A stretch of DNA of 64,000 nucleotides from Betaproteobacteria bacterium (GCA_016717855.1 JADKEV010000074.1:1-64000); one strand, 5' to 3'. Shown: positions 26,993 to 35,403, numbered from the stretch's first letter. The notes: generated from the letters alone by a model not told the origin. Program-made: numbers and translations.

Positions 26993-27955
26993 ATGCAACA
27001 CGCAACGCTCACCGTCCCGGCGCCCGCCAAGCTGAACCTGTTCCTGCATGTCACCGGCCGGCGCCCCGACGGCTACCACACGCTCGAATCGCTGATGGTG
27101 TTGCTGGACTTCGGCGACACGATCGCGCTGTCGCGCCGCGAGGATGGCGAGATCGTGCTGGCGAACCCGCTGCCCGGCGTGCCCGTCGAATCGGATCTGA
27201 CGTGGCGGGCGGCGAAGCTGCTGCGGGATCACGCGGGCACCGCGCCGGGCGTGACGATTGCGCTGACCAAGCGCATTCCCATGGGCGCGGGGCTGGGCGG
27301 CGGCAGTTCGGATGCCGCGAGCGTGCTGTTGGCACTCAACCGTCTGTGGCGACTCGACCTGCCGCGCGAAGAACTGATGCAGCTGGGGCTGCATCTCGGC
27401 GCCGACGTCCCGTTCTTCCTCTTCGGCACCAATGCACATGTGACCGGAATCGGAGAAATCCTGCGTCCGGTCACGGTTCCGCGCATGGCGTATCTGATTG
27501 TCGTGCCGCCGGTGCACGTGGCTACGGCCGGCATTTTCGCGGCGCCGGCATTGAAGCGGGACACGCCGGCGTCCGGCTCGGCTGCATTTCCGTTCGGTTT
27601 CGGTGACAACGATCTGCAGCCGGTTGCGATGGCGTCCCACCCGGCGATCGGCACCGCGATCAGGGCGCTCGACACCGCCGATTTCGCCGGCGCCGGGCGC
27701 ACCACGCATGCGGCGGCGCGCATGTCCGGGTCCGGTTCGGCGGTGTTTCGGGTTCTCGACCGCGGCTTTCCCGGATCCGAGGCCGCATGGCGGGCGGCGG
27801 GCGACAGCCGGCGCGGCGACTGGAAGCTGCTGCAGGGCATCCTGCACCGGTCTCCCAAGGCGCACGACGACGCCGGAAAGCCGGTCGACGGCTCCAGAGT
27901 TATCCCGGCATGGGGCTTGCACCATCATCCCTTGCGCGAATTCGTCGCAAAATGA
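26993..27955 (+). CDS. ispE: 4-diphosphocytidyl-2-C-methyl-D-erythritol kinase
   Basis: GHMP kinase of the methylerythritol phosphate route to isoprenoids. It starts TVPAPAKLNLFLHVTGRRPDGYHTLES, and the ATP motif is PMGAGLGGGSSDAASVLLALN. 320 residues, about 30 longer than usual; the extra is at the C-terminus (after ILHRSPKAHDDAGK). tRNA-Gln and prs follow, as in many gamma- and betaproteobacteria. Confidence 0.96.
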   Translation: MQHATLTVPAPAKLNLFLHVTGRRPDGYHTLESLMVLLDFGDTIALSRREDGEIVLANPLPGVPVESDLTWRAAKLLRDHAGTAPGVTIALTKRIPMGAGLGGGSSDAASVLLALNRLWRLDLPREELMQLGLHLGADVPFFLFGTNAHVTGIGEILRPVTVPRMAYLIVVPPVHVATAGIFAAPALKRDTPASGSAAFPFGFGDNDLQPVAMASHPAIGTAIRALDTADFAGAGRTTHAAARMSGSGSAVFRVLDRGFPGSEAAWRAAGDSRRGDWKLLQGILHRSPKAHDDAGKPVDGSRVIPAWGLHHHPLREFVAK

Positions 27956-27973
27956 TATAGTTACGGGCTCGAT

Positions 27974-28048
27974 TGGGGAGTCGCCAAGTGGTAAGGCACC
28001 GGATTTTGATTCCGGCATTCGTAGGTTCGATCCCTACCTCCCCAGCCA
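27974..28048 (+). tRNA. tRNA-Gln (anticodon TTG)
   Basis: Cloverleaf with acceptor TGGGGAG / CTCCCCA, anticodon stem CCGGA/TCCGG with loop TTTTGAT (anticodon TTG, reading CAA), T-arm GTAGG TTCGATC CCTAC, discriminator G and a genomically encoded CCA. It sits between ispE and prs, a conserved position. Confidence 0.97.
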
Positions 28049-28058
28049 GCACAAGCTG

Positions 28059-28090
28059 AGGCAGACCTGCACAAGGCTGCCTTTATTTTT
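28059..28090 (+). terminator. Weak terminator after tRNA-Gln
   Basis: AGGCAG (28059-28064), 12-base loop, CTGCCT (28077-28082), then TTATTTTT. The stem is only six pairs, so read-through into prs is likely. Confidence 0.5.
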
Positions 28091-28134
28091 CGCCCGGTCA
28101 GCAGTAGCAGGAAGCGCGCGAGCGTGGAGCCCCG

Positions 28135-29085
28135 ATGGCCAATGACCGCATGATGGTCTTTACCGGCAGCGCCAACCCCAAGCTCGGGGAAGCCGTCTGC
28201 CGTTATCTGAACATCCGGCCCGGCCGGGCGGCCGTCGGCAAGTTCAGCGACGGCGAAGTGAGCCTTGAATTGATGGAGAACGTCCGCGGTCGGGACGTTT
28301 TCATATTGCAGTCGACGTGCGCGCCGACGAACGACAACCTGATGGAAATCCTGGTGATGACGGATGCGCTCAAGCGCTCCTCCGCCGGGCGTATCACCGC
28401 GGCGATCCCGTATTTCGGCTATGCGCGGCAGGACCGGCGGCCGCGCAGCGCGCGGGTGGCGATCACCGCCAAGGTCGTCGCGGACATGCTGGAAACGTCG
28501 GGCGTGAATCGGGTCCTGACGATGGATCTGCATGCCGAGCAGATCCAGGGGTTCTTCAACATCCCGGTCGACAACATCTACGCGACGCCGGTATTGCTGG
28601 GCGACCTGTGGAAACAGAATTACGAGAACCTGCTGGTGGTCTCTCCCGACGTGGGCGGCGTGGTCCGCGCCCGGGCGATCGCCAAGCGGCTGGATTCGGA
28701 CCTGGCGATCATCGACAAGCGCCGGCCGAAGGCCAACGTGTCGGAAGTGATGAACATCATCGGCGACGTCGACGGCCGAAGCTGCGTGATCATGGACGAC
28801 ATCGTCGACACCGCGGGCACGCTGGTCAAGGCCGCGCAGGCGCTGAAGGAAAACGGCGCGATGAAGGTCGTCGCGTACTGCACGCACGCGGTGCTCTCGG
28901 GGGGCGCGGTCGCGCGCCTCGCCGATTCGGCGCTGGACGAACTGGTGGTCACCGACACCATACCGCTGTCGCCGGAAGCGACGGCATGCAAGGTGATCCG
29001 CCAACTTTCGTGCGCGCAACTGCTCGCCGAGACGATGCAGCGGATCAGCAACGAAGATTCAGTCAGTTCGCTGTTCACCGAATAG
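28135..29085 (+). CDS. prs: Ribose-phosphate pyrophosphokinase
   Basis: Makes PRPP from ribose 5-phosphate and ATP for nucleotides, histidine and tryptophan. 316 residues. GNANPKL-like start (FTGSANPKLGEAVCRYL), flexible catalytic loop FGYARQDRRPR, and the PRPP-binding signature CVIMDDIVDTAGTLVKAA. Normal length with no missing residues. No clear purine-rich ribosome site before the ATG. Confidence 0.97.
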   Translation: MANDRMMVFTGSANPKLGEAVCRYLNIRPGRAAVGKFSDGEVSLELMENVRGRDVFILQSTCAPTNDNLMEILVMTDALKRSSAGRITAAIPYFGYARQDRRPRSARVAITAKVVADMLETSGVNRVLTMDLHAEQIQGFFNIPVDNIYATPVLLGDLWKQNYENLLVVSPDVGGVVRARAIAKRLDSDLAIIDKRRPKANVSEVMNIIGDVDGRSCVIMDDIVDTAGTLVKAAQALKENGAMKVVAYCTHAVLSGGAVARLADSALDELVVTDTIPLSPEATACKVIRQLSCAQLLAETMQRISNEDSVSSLFTE

Positions 29086-29173
29086 CGAGTTGATCGAGAG
29101 ACCTGCCGCCTGGTCGCGGGTAGCGGGATTTGAAACGGGTGAAGCGATTCGCCCATAACTTGAAGGAAACACC

Positions 29174-29902
29174 ATGGAATTCACAGCGTTTCCGCGCAGT
29201 CTGCAAGGATCGGGTGCGAGCCGCCGCCTGCGTCGCGCGGGGAAAGTGCCGGGCATCGTTTACGGTGTCGGCACGCCCACAAACATCGAGCTCGATCACA
29301 ACGCGCTGTTTCATGCGCTGAAGAACGAGAAGTTTCATTCGTCGATCCTGACGATGACTCTCGAAGGCAAGACCGACCGCGTCCTGTTGCGCGACGTGCA
29401 GCGTCACGCATTCAAGCACCAGGTCATGCACGTCGACTTCCAGCGCATCGATGCCACCAGCAAGATCCACATGCGTGTGCCGCTGCATTTCGTCAACGCG
29501 GAGATTTCCCCCGCGGTGAAGCTGTCCTCGGCGATCATCAGCCACATCCTGTCCGAACTTGACGTCACCTGCCTGCCCAAGGACCTGCCGGAGTTCATCG
29601 AAGTCGACCTGTCGGAACTGACGGCCGGCCACGCGGTGCACACCAGCGACCTGAAGCTGCCCGAAGGCGTCAAGGCGGTGATCAAAGGCCAGCACAAGAA
29701 CCCGGTCGTTGCCTCCGCGGTCATCCCGCGCGGCGCCGTCGAGGATGCCGAAACCGTCGAAGGCGCTGCTGCCGCGACCGGGGAAGTTCCCGCGACCGCG
29801 CAGAAGGCGCCGGACGCCAAGGCCGCCGAAGGCAAGTCTGACGCCAAGGGCGGCGACAAGGGTGATAAGGGCGACAAAGGCGATAAGGGTGGGAAGAAGT
29901 AA
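29174..29902 (+). CDS. rplY: Ribosomal protein bL25 (CTC family)
   Basis: 5S rRNA-binding protein of the large subunit, here the long CTC form. 242 residues: N-terminal L25 domain to about residue 92 (SRRLRRAGKVPGIVYG, VLLRDVQRHAFKHQVMHVDF), a beta-rich CTC domain to about 190, then an Ala/Glu/Lys tail ending in GDK repeats. ATG at 29174 with AAGGAAAC before it. It lies between prs and pth, the usual position. Confidence 0.96.
   Translation: MEFTAFPRSLQGSGASRRLRRAGKVPGIVYGVGTPTNIELDHNALFHALKNEKFHSSILTMTLEGKTDRVLLRDVQRHAFKHQVMHVDFQRIDATSKIHMRVPLHFVNAEISPAVKLSSAIISHILSELDVTCLPKDLPEFIEVDLSELTAGHAVHTSDLKLPEGVKAVIKGQHKNPVVASAVIPRGAVEDAETVEGAAAATGEVPATAQKAPDAKAAEGKSDAKGGDKGDKGDKGDKGGKK
29852..29896 (+). 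repeat. Five 9-bp tandem units in the rplY tail
   Basis: GGCGACAAG, GGTGATAAG, GGCGACAAA, GGCGATAAG, GGTGGGAAG in direct succession, coding Gly-Asp-Lys four times and Gly-Gly-Lys once. Units differ mostly at third positions, so this is a protein-level repeat prone to length change. Confidence 0.85.
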
Positions 29903-29979
29903 GGTCTCCGACGCGGATCCGCGCCGGAAGGGCTGCGCGAACCGGACGGGCACGATTGCCGCCCGGTTCCCGTCAGCAG

Positions 29980-30008
29980 AAACCCGCCGCGTACCGGCGG
30001 GTTTTTTT
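29980..30008 (+). terminator. Intrinsic terminator after rplY
   Basis: AACCCGCCG (29981-29989), five-base loop, CGGCGGGTT (29995-30003), then five more T. Nine perfect pairs and seven T in a row make this a strong terminator. Confidence 0.92.
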
Positions 30009-30040
30009 GCGTTGTCTTCCCTGTCCCGCCCAATCCAGTT

Positions 30041-30079
30041 CCCTCTCCCCGCGAGCGGGGAGAGGGTTAGGGTGAGGGG
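30041..30079. repeat. REP-like intergenic palindrome
   Basis: CCCTCTCCCC, loop GCGAGC, GGGGAGAGGG (10 perfect pairs), followed by TTAGGGTGAGGGG. Elements of exactly this form are dispersed between genes in many beta- and gammaproteobacterial genomes. It lies between the rplY terminator and pth. Confidence 0.7.
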
Positions 30080-30115
30080 TGGCAGGCACGGAGAGCGCGT
30101 GATCCGAGGAATGCA

Positions 30116-30859
30116 TTGATCGCGCCCAACGAACCCATCCGGCTGGTCGTGGGTCTCGGCAATCCGGGCCCGGAGTACGAACGCACCCGCCACAATGCCG
30201 GCTTCTGGTTCGTCGAAGCGCTCTCGCGCGATCACGGCAAGTCGCTTGCATCGGAGAAGAAGTTCTTCGGCCATGCGGGGCGGTTGACCAGCGACTGCTG
30301 GATGCTCAAGCCCACGACATTCATGAATCGCAGCGGGCAGGCGGTCGCGGCGCTGGCCGGCTTTTATCAGATCGCGCCCGAAGAAATCCTGGTCGTGCAC
30401 GACGAACTCGACCTCAAGCCCGGCGAAGTGAAGCTGAAACTGGGCGGCGGCGTTGCCGGACACAATGGCTTGAAGGACATCCAGGCCAGGCTGGGGACAT
30501 CCGACTTCTGGCGCTTGCGAATAGGCATCGGGCACCCGCGCGAGCAGGAGCTCTCCGAGCAGCAGGTCGTCGATTACGTGCTGCATCGCCCCAGCGCCGA
30601 GCACTTGAAGCTGATCGAGGCGACGCTGGAAAAGTGCCTGGGCGTGTGGCCGTCACTGGCGCGCGGCGACATGGAGCGCGCGATGCATCAGCTGCACACC
30701 AAGCCGAAGCCGCCGCGTCCGGCGCCGCCTCCGGGACAAAAGGCTGACGCGCAGGTACCGGCATCTGGCGAGAAGGCTGCCGCACCGGCGTCGGCGAAAG
30801 GCGCAACACCGGAACATCCCGAACCCCGCAACGGCGGGACCGATCCATCGAAACCATGA
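30116..30859 (+). CDS. pth: Peptidyl-tRNA hydrolase
   Basis: Releases tRNA from stalled peptidyl-tRNA. 247 residues; the enzyme core is about 195 and the rest is a Pro/Ala/Lys tail (KPKPPRPAPPPGQK onward). Active-site residues are present: Asn in VVGLGNPGPEYERTRHNAGF with its catalytic His, Asn in FMNRSGQ, Asp in VHDELDLKPGEVKLK. The start is TTG at 30116 with GAGGA five bases upstream. An ATG at 30111 is out of frame and runs ATG CAT TGA, a two-codon frame overlapping the TTG. ychF follows after 33 bases. Confidence 0.93.
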   Translation: MIAPNEPIRLVVGLGNPGPEYERTRHNAGFWFVEALSRDHGKSLASEKKFFGHAGRLTSDCWMLKPTTFMNRSGQAVAALAGFYQIAPEEILVVHDELDLKPGEVKLKLGGGVAGHNGLKDIQARLGTSDFWRLRIGIGHPREQELSEQQVVDYVLHRPSAEHLKLIEATLEKCLGVWPSLARGDMERAMHQLHTKPKPPRPAPPPGQKADAQVPASGEKAAAPASAKGATPEHPEPRNGGTDPSKP

Positions 30860-30892
30860 CCGTCCCGCCGAAGCGGAACTGACAGGAAGCAC

Positions 30893-31987
30893 ATGAGCCT
30901 CAAATGCGGCATCGTCGGCTTGCCCAACGTCGGCAAATCGACACTCTTCAATGCGTTGACCAAGGCGGGGATCGCCGCGGAAAACTATCCGTTTTGCACC
31001 ATCGAACCCAACGTCGGCATCGTCGAAGTGCCCGACCCGCGGATGGCCGCGCTCGCCGCGATCGTCAAACCGCAGAAGGTCCAGCCGGCGATCGTGGAGT
31101 TCGTCGACATCGCGGGCCTGGTGGCCGGCGCGTCCAAGGGCGAGGGCTTGGGCAACCAGTTCCTGGCCACCATACGCGAGACCGATGCGATCGCGCACGT
31201 CGTGCGCTGCTTCGAGGACCCGAACGTCATCCACGTCGCGAACAAGATCGATCCGATCGACGACATCGAAGTGATCAACACCGAGTTGGCACTTGCGGAT
31301 CTGGCGACCGTCGACAAGCAATTGTCGAAGTACACCAAGATCGCGAAGTCCGGCGGCGACAAGGAGGCCAAGCGCCTGGTCGACGTGCTGGAAAAGATCA
31401 AGCCCGCGCTCAACGAAGCGCGGCCCGCCCGCACCGTTGACCTGTATCCGGAAGAAAAACTGACCATCAAGCCGCTGTTCCTGCTGACCATGAAGCCGAC
31501 GATGTACGTCGCCAACGTCGCCGAGAACGGGTTCGAGAACAATCCGCTGCTCGATCGCGTGCGCGAATACGCGGCGAAAGAAGGCGCGCCCGTGGTCTCA
31601 GTCTGCGCGGCGCTCGAATCGCAGATCGCCGAACTCGAAGACGCGGACAAGAAGGAGTTCCTCGACGACCTGGGGTTGAGCGAGCCCGGGTTGGACCGCG
31701 TGATTCATGCGGGCTACAAGCTGCTGGGGTTACAGACTTACTTCACCGCCGGCGTGAAGGAAGTCCGCGCGTGGACGATCCATGAGGGCGACACGGCACC
31801 GCAGGCTGCTGGCGTGATCCACACTGATTTCGAGCATGGGTTCATCCGCGCCGAAGTGATCGCGTACGACGACTTCATCAAGCTGAAGGGTGAACACGGT
31901 GCCAAGGAGGCCGGAAAGATGCGGCTGGAGGGGAAGGAGTATGTGGTGCATGATGGGGATGTGATGCATTTCAGGTTCAACGTCTGA
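30893..31987 (+). CDS. ychF: Redox-regulated ATPase YchF (OLA1)
   Basis: Obg-family P-loop protein that prefers ATP and binds ribosomes. 364 residues. G1 GLPNVGKSTLFNALT, G3 DIAGLV, a helical coiled-coil insertion (about 120-200) and the C-terminal TGS domain (GVKEVRAWTIHEGDTAPQAAGVIH). pth-ychF is a very common pair. Confidence 0.97.
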   Translation: MSLKCGIVGLPNVGKSTLFNALTKAGIAAENYPFCTIEPNVGIVEVPDPRMAALAAIVKPQKVQPAIVEFVDIAGLVAGASKGEGLGNQFLATIRETDAIAHVVRCFEDPNVIHVANKIDPIDDIEVINTELALADLATVDKQLSKYTKIAKSGGDKEAKRLVDVLEKIKPALNEARPARTVDLYPEEKLTIKPLFLLTMKPTMYVANVAENGFENNPLLDRVREYAAKEGAPVVSVCAALESQIAELEDADKKEFLDDLGLSEPGLDRVIHAGYKLLGLQTYFTAGVKEVRAWTIHEGDTAPQAAGVIHTDFEHGFIRAEVIAYDDFIKLKGEHGAKEAGKMRLEGKEYVVHDGDVMHFRFNV

Positions 31988-31996
31988 GCGGCGCCA

Positions 31997-32842
31997 ATGC
32001 GCTTCTATCGCTACCACGCCATCGGCAACGACTATATCGTCATTCCGGAATCGGAGTTGACCGGACCGCTGACGCCCGCGCTGACCCGGCGCATCTGCCA
32101 CCGCAACTATGGCGTCGGCTCCGACGGCATCCTGCTGTACCTGAACGACAAGGCAGGCGATCGCTTCGAACTGCGCATCTATAACCCGGACGGCTCCGAA
32201 TCGGAAAAGAGCGGCAACGGACTGCGCATCTTCGCGCGGTATTTGTGGGACCGGAAGCGCGTGCGCGGCGAAGCCTTCGAGGCTGTCACCCCCGGCGGCA
32301 CGGTGACGTGCAAGGTCACGGATGACGGCCGTTCGGTCACTGTCGACATGGGAACGCTCACCTTCGACAGCGCACGCATCCCCGTCGCCGGCCCCGCGCG
32401 CGAAGTTCTGCGCGAGCGCTTCACCATCGGCGGCGTGGACCTCGAGTACTCCTGCGCGTCGATCGGCAACCCGCATTGCGTGATCCTGCGCGATGCGCTA
32501 TCCGAGGCTGAGACGCGCGCGCTGGGGCCGCTGATCGAAGTCGATCGGCGATTTCCGAACCGGACCAACGTGCAGTTCGTGCAAGTGCTCGACCGCGCGA
32601 ACATCGCCATCCAGATCTGGGAGCGCGGCGCCGGGTTCACGCTGGCGTCCGGCTCGTCGTCCAGCGCGGCGGCGGGCGTCGCGCACAGGTTGGGATTGTG
32701 CGACGGCGACATCGCGGTGCACATGCCGGGCGGCACGATCCGCATCGAGATCGATCCGCGCTTCCAGGTGCGGATGACGGGGCCGGTCACGCATATCGCC
32801 GACGGCGAGATCGACCCCGAGTGCCTCGAAGGCGCGGCATAG
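31997..32842 (+). CDS. Diaminopimelate epimerase homologue lacking both catalytic cysteines
   Basis: 281 residues, DapF length and fold throughout (FYRYHAIGNDYIVIP, NYGVGSDGILLY, GNPHCVILRD, FPNRTNVQFV). DapF normally inverts L,L-diaminopimelate using two cysteines, one in SGNGxRC and one in LACGTGACA. Here these read KSGNGLRIFARY with Ile78 and FTLASGSSSSAAAG with Ser218. Substrate-binding residues such as Glu209-Arg210 in WERGAG are kept. It sits nine bases after ychF and ahead of DUF484-xerC, the canonical dapF place. Racemase activity by the known mechanism seems impossible; it may be another isomerase or a binding protein. The codons are unambiguous. Confidence 0.85.
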   Translation: MRFYRYHAIGNDYIVIPESELTGPLTPALTRRICHRNYGVGSDGILLYLNDKAGDRFELRIYNPDGSESEKSGNGLRIFARYLWDRKRVRGEAFEAVTPGGTVTCKVTDDGRSVTVDMGTLTFDSARIPVAGPAREVLRERFTIGGVDLEYSCASIGNPHCVILRDALSEAETRALGPLIEVDRRFPNRTNVQFVQVLDRANIAIQIWERGAGFTLASGSSSSAAAGVAHRLGLCDGDIAVHMPGGTIRIEIDPRFQVRMTGPVTHIADGEIDPECLEGAA

Positions 32843-32964
32843 CCGCGGGACGGCCAACACGGTCCGTCGATGCGGCAACCATCCCGGGCTGGGGCAGCCA
32901 AGCTCCGGTGCATTGCCCCAAGCCCCGGTGTAGAATTCGCGCACAACTAGACCGGACAAGCAAC

Positions 32965-33630
32965 ATGAGCATTGACTCCCAAGCCGTCGCCGATTACCTG
33001 AAGGAACACCCCGAATTCTTCGAAGACCATGCCGACTGGCTGGCGGATGTGCGGATCGCGCATCCGCACGAGGGGCATGCGATTCCGATCGCCGAGCGGC
33101 AACTGGTCGCGCTGCGGGAAAAGAACCGCCAGCTCGAGACCAAGTTCGCCGAACTGTTGCGCTACGGCGGCACCAACGACCTGATCGGCGACAAGCTGCA
33201 CCGGGTCACGCTGGCGCTGTTCGCCGCACCCGAGATCGACACGTCGCTGGAAGTCATCTACCACAGCATGCACAGCGACTTCGACGTGCCCCGCGCGGCG
33301 GTGCGCCTGTGGGGTGCGGTGCCGGATGATGCGTACCAGGCCGAGTTCACGCCGGTGAGCCACGAGATGCGGGAGTACGCGGCGAGCCTGGCCGAACCCT
33401 ATTGCGGACCGCTGGCCGTCCTCGAGTCGAAGAGTTGGCTGGAAGAGGACGGCGAGACGCTGAACTCGTTCGCCTACCTGCCGCTGCGCACGCCGGAACG
33501 CACCATAGGCGTCCTGGCGCTGGGCAGTCCCGACCCGGCGCGCTTCGCCGCGGACATGGGCACGCATTTCCTGATGCGCCTGGCCGAGGTTGCCAGCATG
33601 GCGATCGCGCGCTACCTGCCAGCCGAGTGA
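32965..33630 (+). CDS. DUF484 (GAF-like) protein
   Basis: 221 residues. The N-terminus VADYLKEHPEFFEDHADWLADVRIAHPH is the DUF484 signature; a short coiled coil (ERQLVALREKNRQLETKFAELL, about 50-72) leads into a GAF-like domain with FAYLPLRTPERTIGVLALGS. Function unknown. It lies between the dapF homologue and xerC, as in many proteobacteria, and its stop overlaps the xerC start by one base (TGATG). Confidence 0.9.
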   Translation: MSIDSQAVADYLKEHPEFFEDHADWLADVRIAHPHEGHAIPIAERQLVALREKNRQLETKFAELLRYGGTNDLIGDKLHRVTLALFAAPEIDTSLEVIYHSMHSDFDVPRAAVRLWGAVPDDAYQAEFTPVSHEMREYAASLAEPYCGPLAVLESKSWLEEDGETLNSFAYLPLRTPERTIGVLALGSPDPARFAADMGTHFLMRLAEVASMAIARYLPAE

Positions 33631-34526
33631 TGGAACAGCGGCATCCTCTGGTTGCCGCCTTCGCCGCGCATCTGGCCACACGGGCCTCGCCGCACACGCG
33701 CAATGCGTACGTGCGCGACGTGGAGCAGCTGGCGCTGCAGGCCGTGGCCGGCGCTCCGCCGGTGGCCCTCGAACGAATCACGGGTTCGCACCTGCGCCGC
33801 TTCCTGTCGACGCTGCATGGTCGCGGACTCTCGGGCCGGACGCTGGCGCGGATGTTGTCGTCGTGGCGCGGCTTTTTCAAATACCTGGCCGAGGAAGGCA
33901 AGATCAAGTCCGACCCCTGCGTGGGCCTGCGGCCGCCCAGGTCGCCGAAGAAGTTGCCGGACGCGCTCTCGCCCGACGAGGCGACGCGCCTGGTCGGCAT
34001 CGACGGCGACTCGCCGCTCGCGATACGGGACCGCGCGATGCTCGAACTGTTCTATTCGTCGGGGCTGCGCTTGTCCGAACTCGCGGGCCTCACCATCGAC
34101 CGCGTCGACTGGACCTCGGGCGAGGTCCGGGTTTGGGGCAAGGGCGCCAAGGAGCGCATCGTCCCGGTGGGTGAACCCGCGATGCGCGCATTGGCGCGCT
34201 GGCGCGAAGCGCGGGCAGACCTGGCGGCCCCGGGCAGCAACGCGCTGTTCGTCTCGCAGCAGGGCGCGCCGATTTCAGTGCGGTCCATCCAGATGCGGAT
34301 GAAAGCCTGGGCGATCAAGCAGGGCCTGCCCCGCCACGTGCATCCGCACATGCTGCGCCACTCGTTCGCCTCCCACGTGCTGCAGTCCTCCGGCGACCTG
34401 CGCGCGGTCCAGGAAATGCTCGGCCACGCCAGCATCGCCTCGACGCAGGTCTACACGCATCTAGATTTCCAGCACCTGAGCAAGGTGTACGACGCGGCGC
34501 ATCCGCGGGCGAAGAAAAAGGCCTGA
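33630..34526 (+). CDS. xerC: Site-specific tyrosine recombinase XerC
   Basis: Resolves chromosome dimers at dif with XerD. 298 residues. N-terminal SAM-like core-binding domain (about 1-90), catalytic domain with Arg in FYSSGLRLSELAGL, Lys in GKGAKERIVPVG, His-x-x-Arg in HMLRHSFASHVLQ, His in LGHASIAST and the nucleophile Tyr in QVYTHLD. All catalytic residues are present. Its position after DUF484 identifies it as XerC rather than an integrase. Confidence 0.95.
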   Translation: MEQRHPLVAAFAAHLATRASPHTRNAYVRDVEQLALQAVAGAPPVALERITGSHLRRFLSTLHGRGLSGRTLARMLSSWRGFFKYLAEEGKIKSDPCVGLRPPRSPKKLPDALSPDEATRLVGIDGDSPLAIRDRAMLELFYSSGLRLSELAGLTIDRVDWTSGEVRVWGKGAKERIVPVGEPAMRALARWREARADLAAPGSNALFVSQQGAPISVRSIQMRMKAWAIKQGLPRHVHPHMLRHSFASHVLQSSGDLRAVQEMLGHASIASTQVYTHLDFQHLSKVYDAAHPRAKKKA

Positions 34527-34571
34527 AACGGCACCCGCAGCGCTCTGCGGGCAACCCGGACTTGTGCGCAG

Positions 34572-35207
34572 TCAGCTGGTGCGCTCCGCGCCCGCGGGCA
34601 CATCGCGCACCCTGGCGAACGCGTCCGACTGGAACACCGGCGCGCCCTGCAGATAGTCGAGCGCCATGGCGGTCGCGTCCAGGCCCCAGAACAGCCGGTC
34701 GTCGATGACGATGGTCGGCACGCCGAACACGCCGCGGGCGATCGCCTCGTCGGTGGCCGCGCGCAGGTCGTCCTTCACCCGCGAAGCGGAGATGTGCGCC
34801 TCCTCGTGCGGCAGCCCCAGCAACGAGGTGAGCTCGAGCCACTCCAGCGGCGTGTCGGGCAGCCGTCCGTCCTGCCAGACGAAGCGAAAGATGGCGTGGA
34901 CGATCTCGGGCCGGCTGTCGGCCGCTGTCGCCAGCCGCAGCAGCGCCAGCGGATTGAACGGATGCAGCGGCGGCATCTTGAACGGAATACCCAGGCGCTC
35001 CGCCTGCCAGATGCAGAACTCGAACGTGAATTGCCGCTTGGCGTCGATCTCGGCCGGCCCCTTCTGCCCCCAATGCTTGAGGAGTCCGGCAAAGAGCACC
35101 GGCCGGTACCGCAGCCGGACGAATGGGGCGAGCTTCTGCAGTTGCTCGCTTTGCAGGTATGCAAAGGGCGAAATGAAATCGAAGTACCAGTCACCGGTGC
35201 GCATCAT
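34572..35207 (-). CDS. DsbA-family 2-hydroxychromene-2-carboxylate isomerase-like protein
   Basis: 211 residues. Thioredoxin-fold/kappa-GST type: WYFDFISPFAYLQSEQL with the catalytic serine in place of a CxxC, and VFGVPTIVIDDRLFWGLD near the C-terminus. The known isomerase acts with glutathione in naphthalene catabolism, but the family is broad and the substrate here is open. It overlaps the DUF1289 gene by 17 bases. A second, divergent family member lies at 41812-42426 in the same cluster. Confidence 0.85.
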   Translation of the reverse strand: MMRTGDWYFDFISPFAYLQSEQLQKLAPFVRLRYRPVLFAGLLKHWGQKGPAEIDAKRQFTFEFCIWQAERLGIPFKMPPLHPFNPLALLRLATAADSRPEIVHAIFRFVWQDGRLPDTPLEWLELTSLLGLPHEEAHISASRVKDDLRAATDEAIARGVFGVPTIVIDDRLFWGLDATAMALDYLQGAPVFQSDAFARVRDVPAGAERTS

Positions 35208-35403
35208 CGGCCTTCCTGCGCGCGGCGATCGCGTCCCAGACGGCCAGGCGCTGCGCGGAATCGAGGTTGATCCAGCAGGCGATCTCGTCGAGCGTCCGGT
35301 AGCAGCCCAGGCAATAGCCGCCGGCCGGATCGACGGCGCAGATGCTCACGCAGGGGCTGGGAACCTCGGCGGGGGGCATCGAGCGGGCGGCGCGTGCACT
35401 CAT
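35191..35403 (-). CDS. DUF1289 small cysteine protein
   Basis: 70 residues. Cysteine pattern SPCVSICAVDPAGGYCLGCYRTLDEIACW matches DUF1289, which probably binds iron or zinc through its four cysteines. Function unknown. Upstream of the DsbA-like gene and translationally overlapped with it. Confidence 0.85.
   Translation of the reverse strand: MSARAARSMPPAEVPSPCVSICAVDPAGGYCLGCYRTLDEIACWINLDSAQRLAVWDAIAARRKADDAHR

Noticed and set aside
29848..29896. Short tandem repeats considered as a CRISPR fragment
   Set aside because: Units are 9 bp, in frame with rplY and without spacers.
30066..30079. TTAGGG motif resembling a telomere repeat
   Set aside because: A single copy that is part of the REP-like element.
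32908..32936. TAGAAT as a promoter for DUF484
   Set aside because: No matching -35 at normal spacing.
33630..34526. Tyrosine recombinase considered as a phage or island integrase
   Set aside because: Length and the dapF-DUF484-xerC context identify housekeeping XerC; no attachment site repeats or phage genes nearby. The tRNA-Gln gene at 27974 is also not flanked by an integrase.
34527..34571. CCCGCA / TGCGGG hairpin between xerC and the isomerase-like gene
   Set aside because: Only six pairs and no T-run; too weak to call a terminator.
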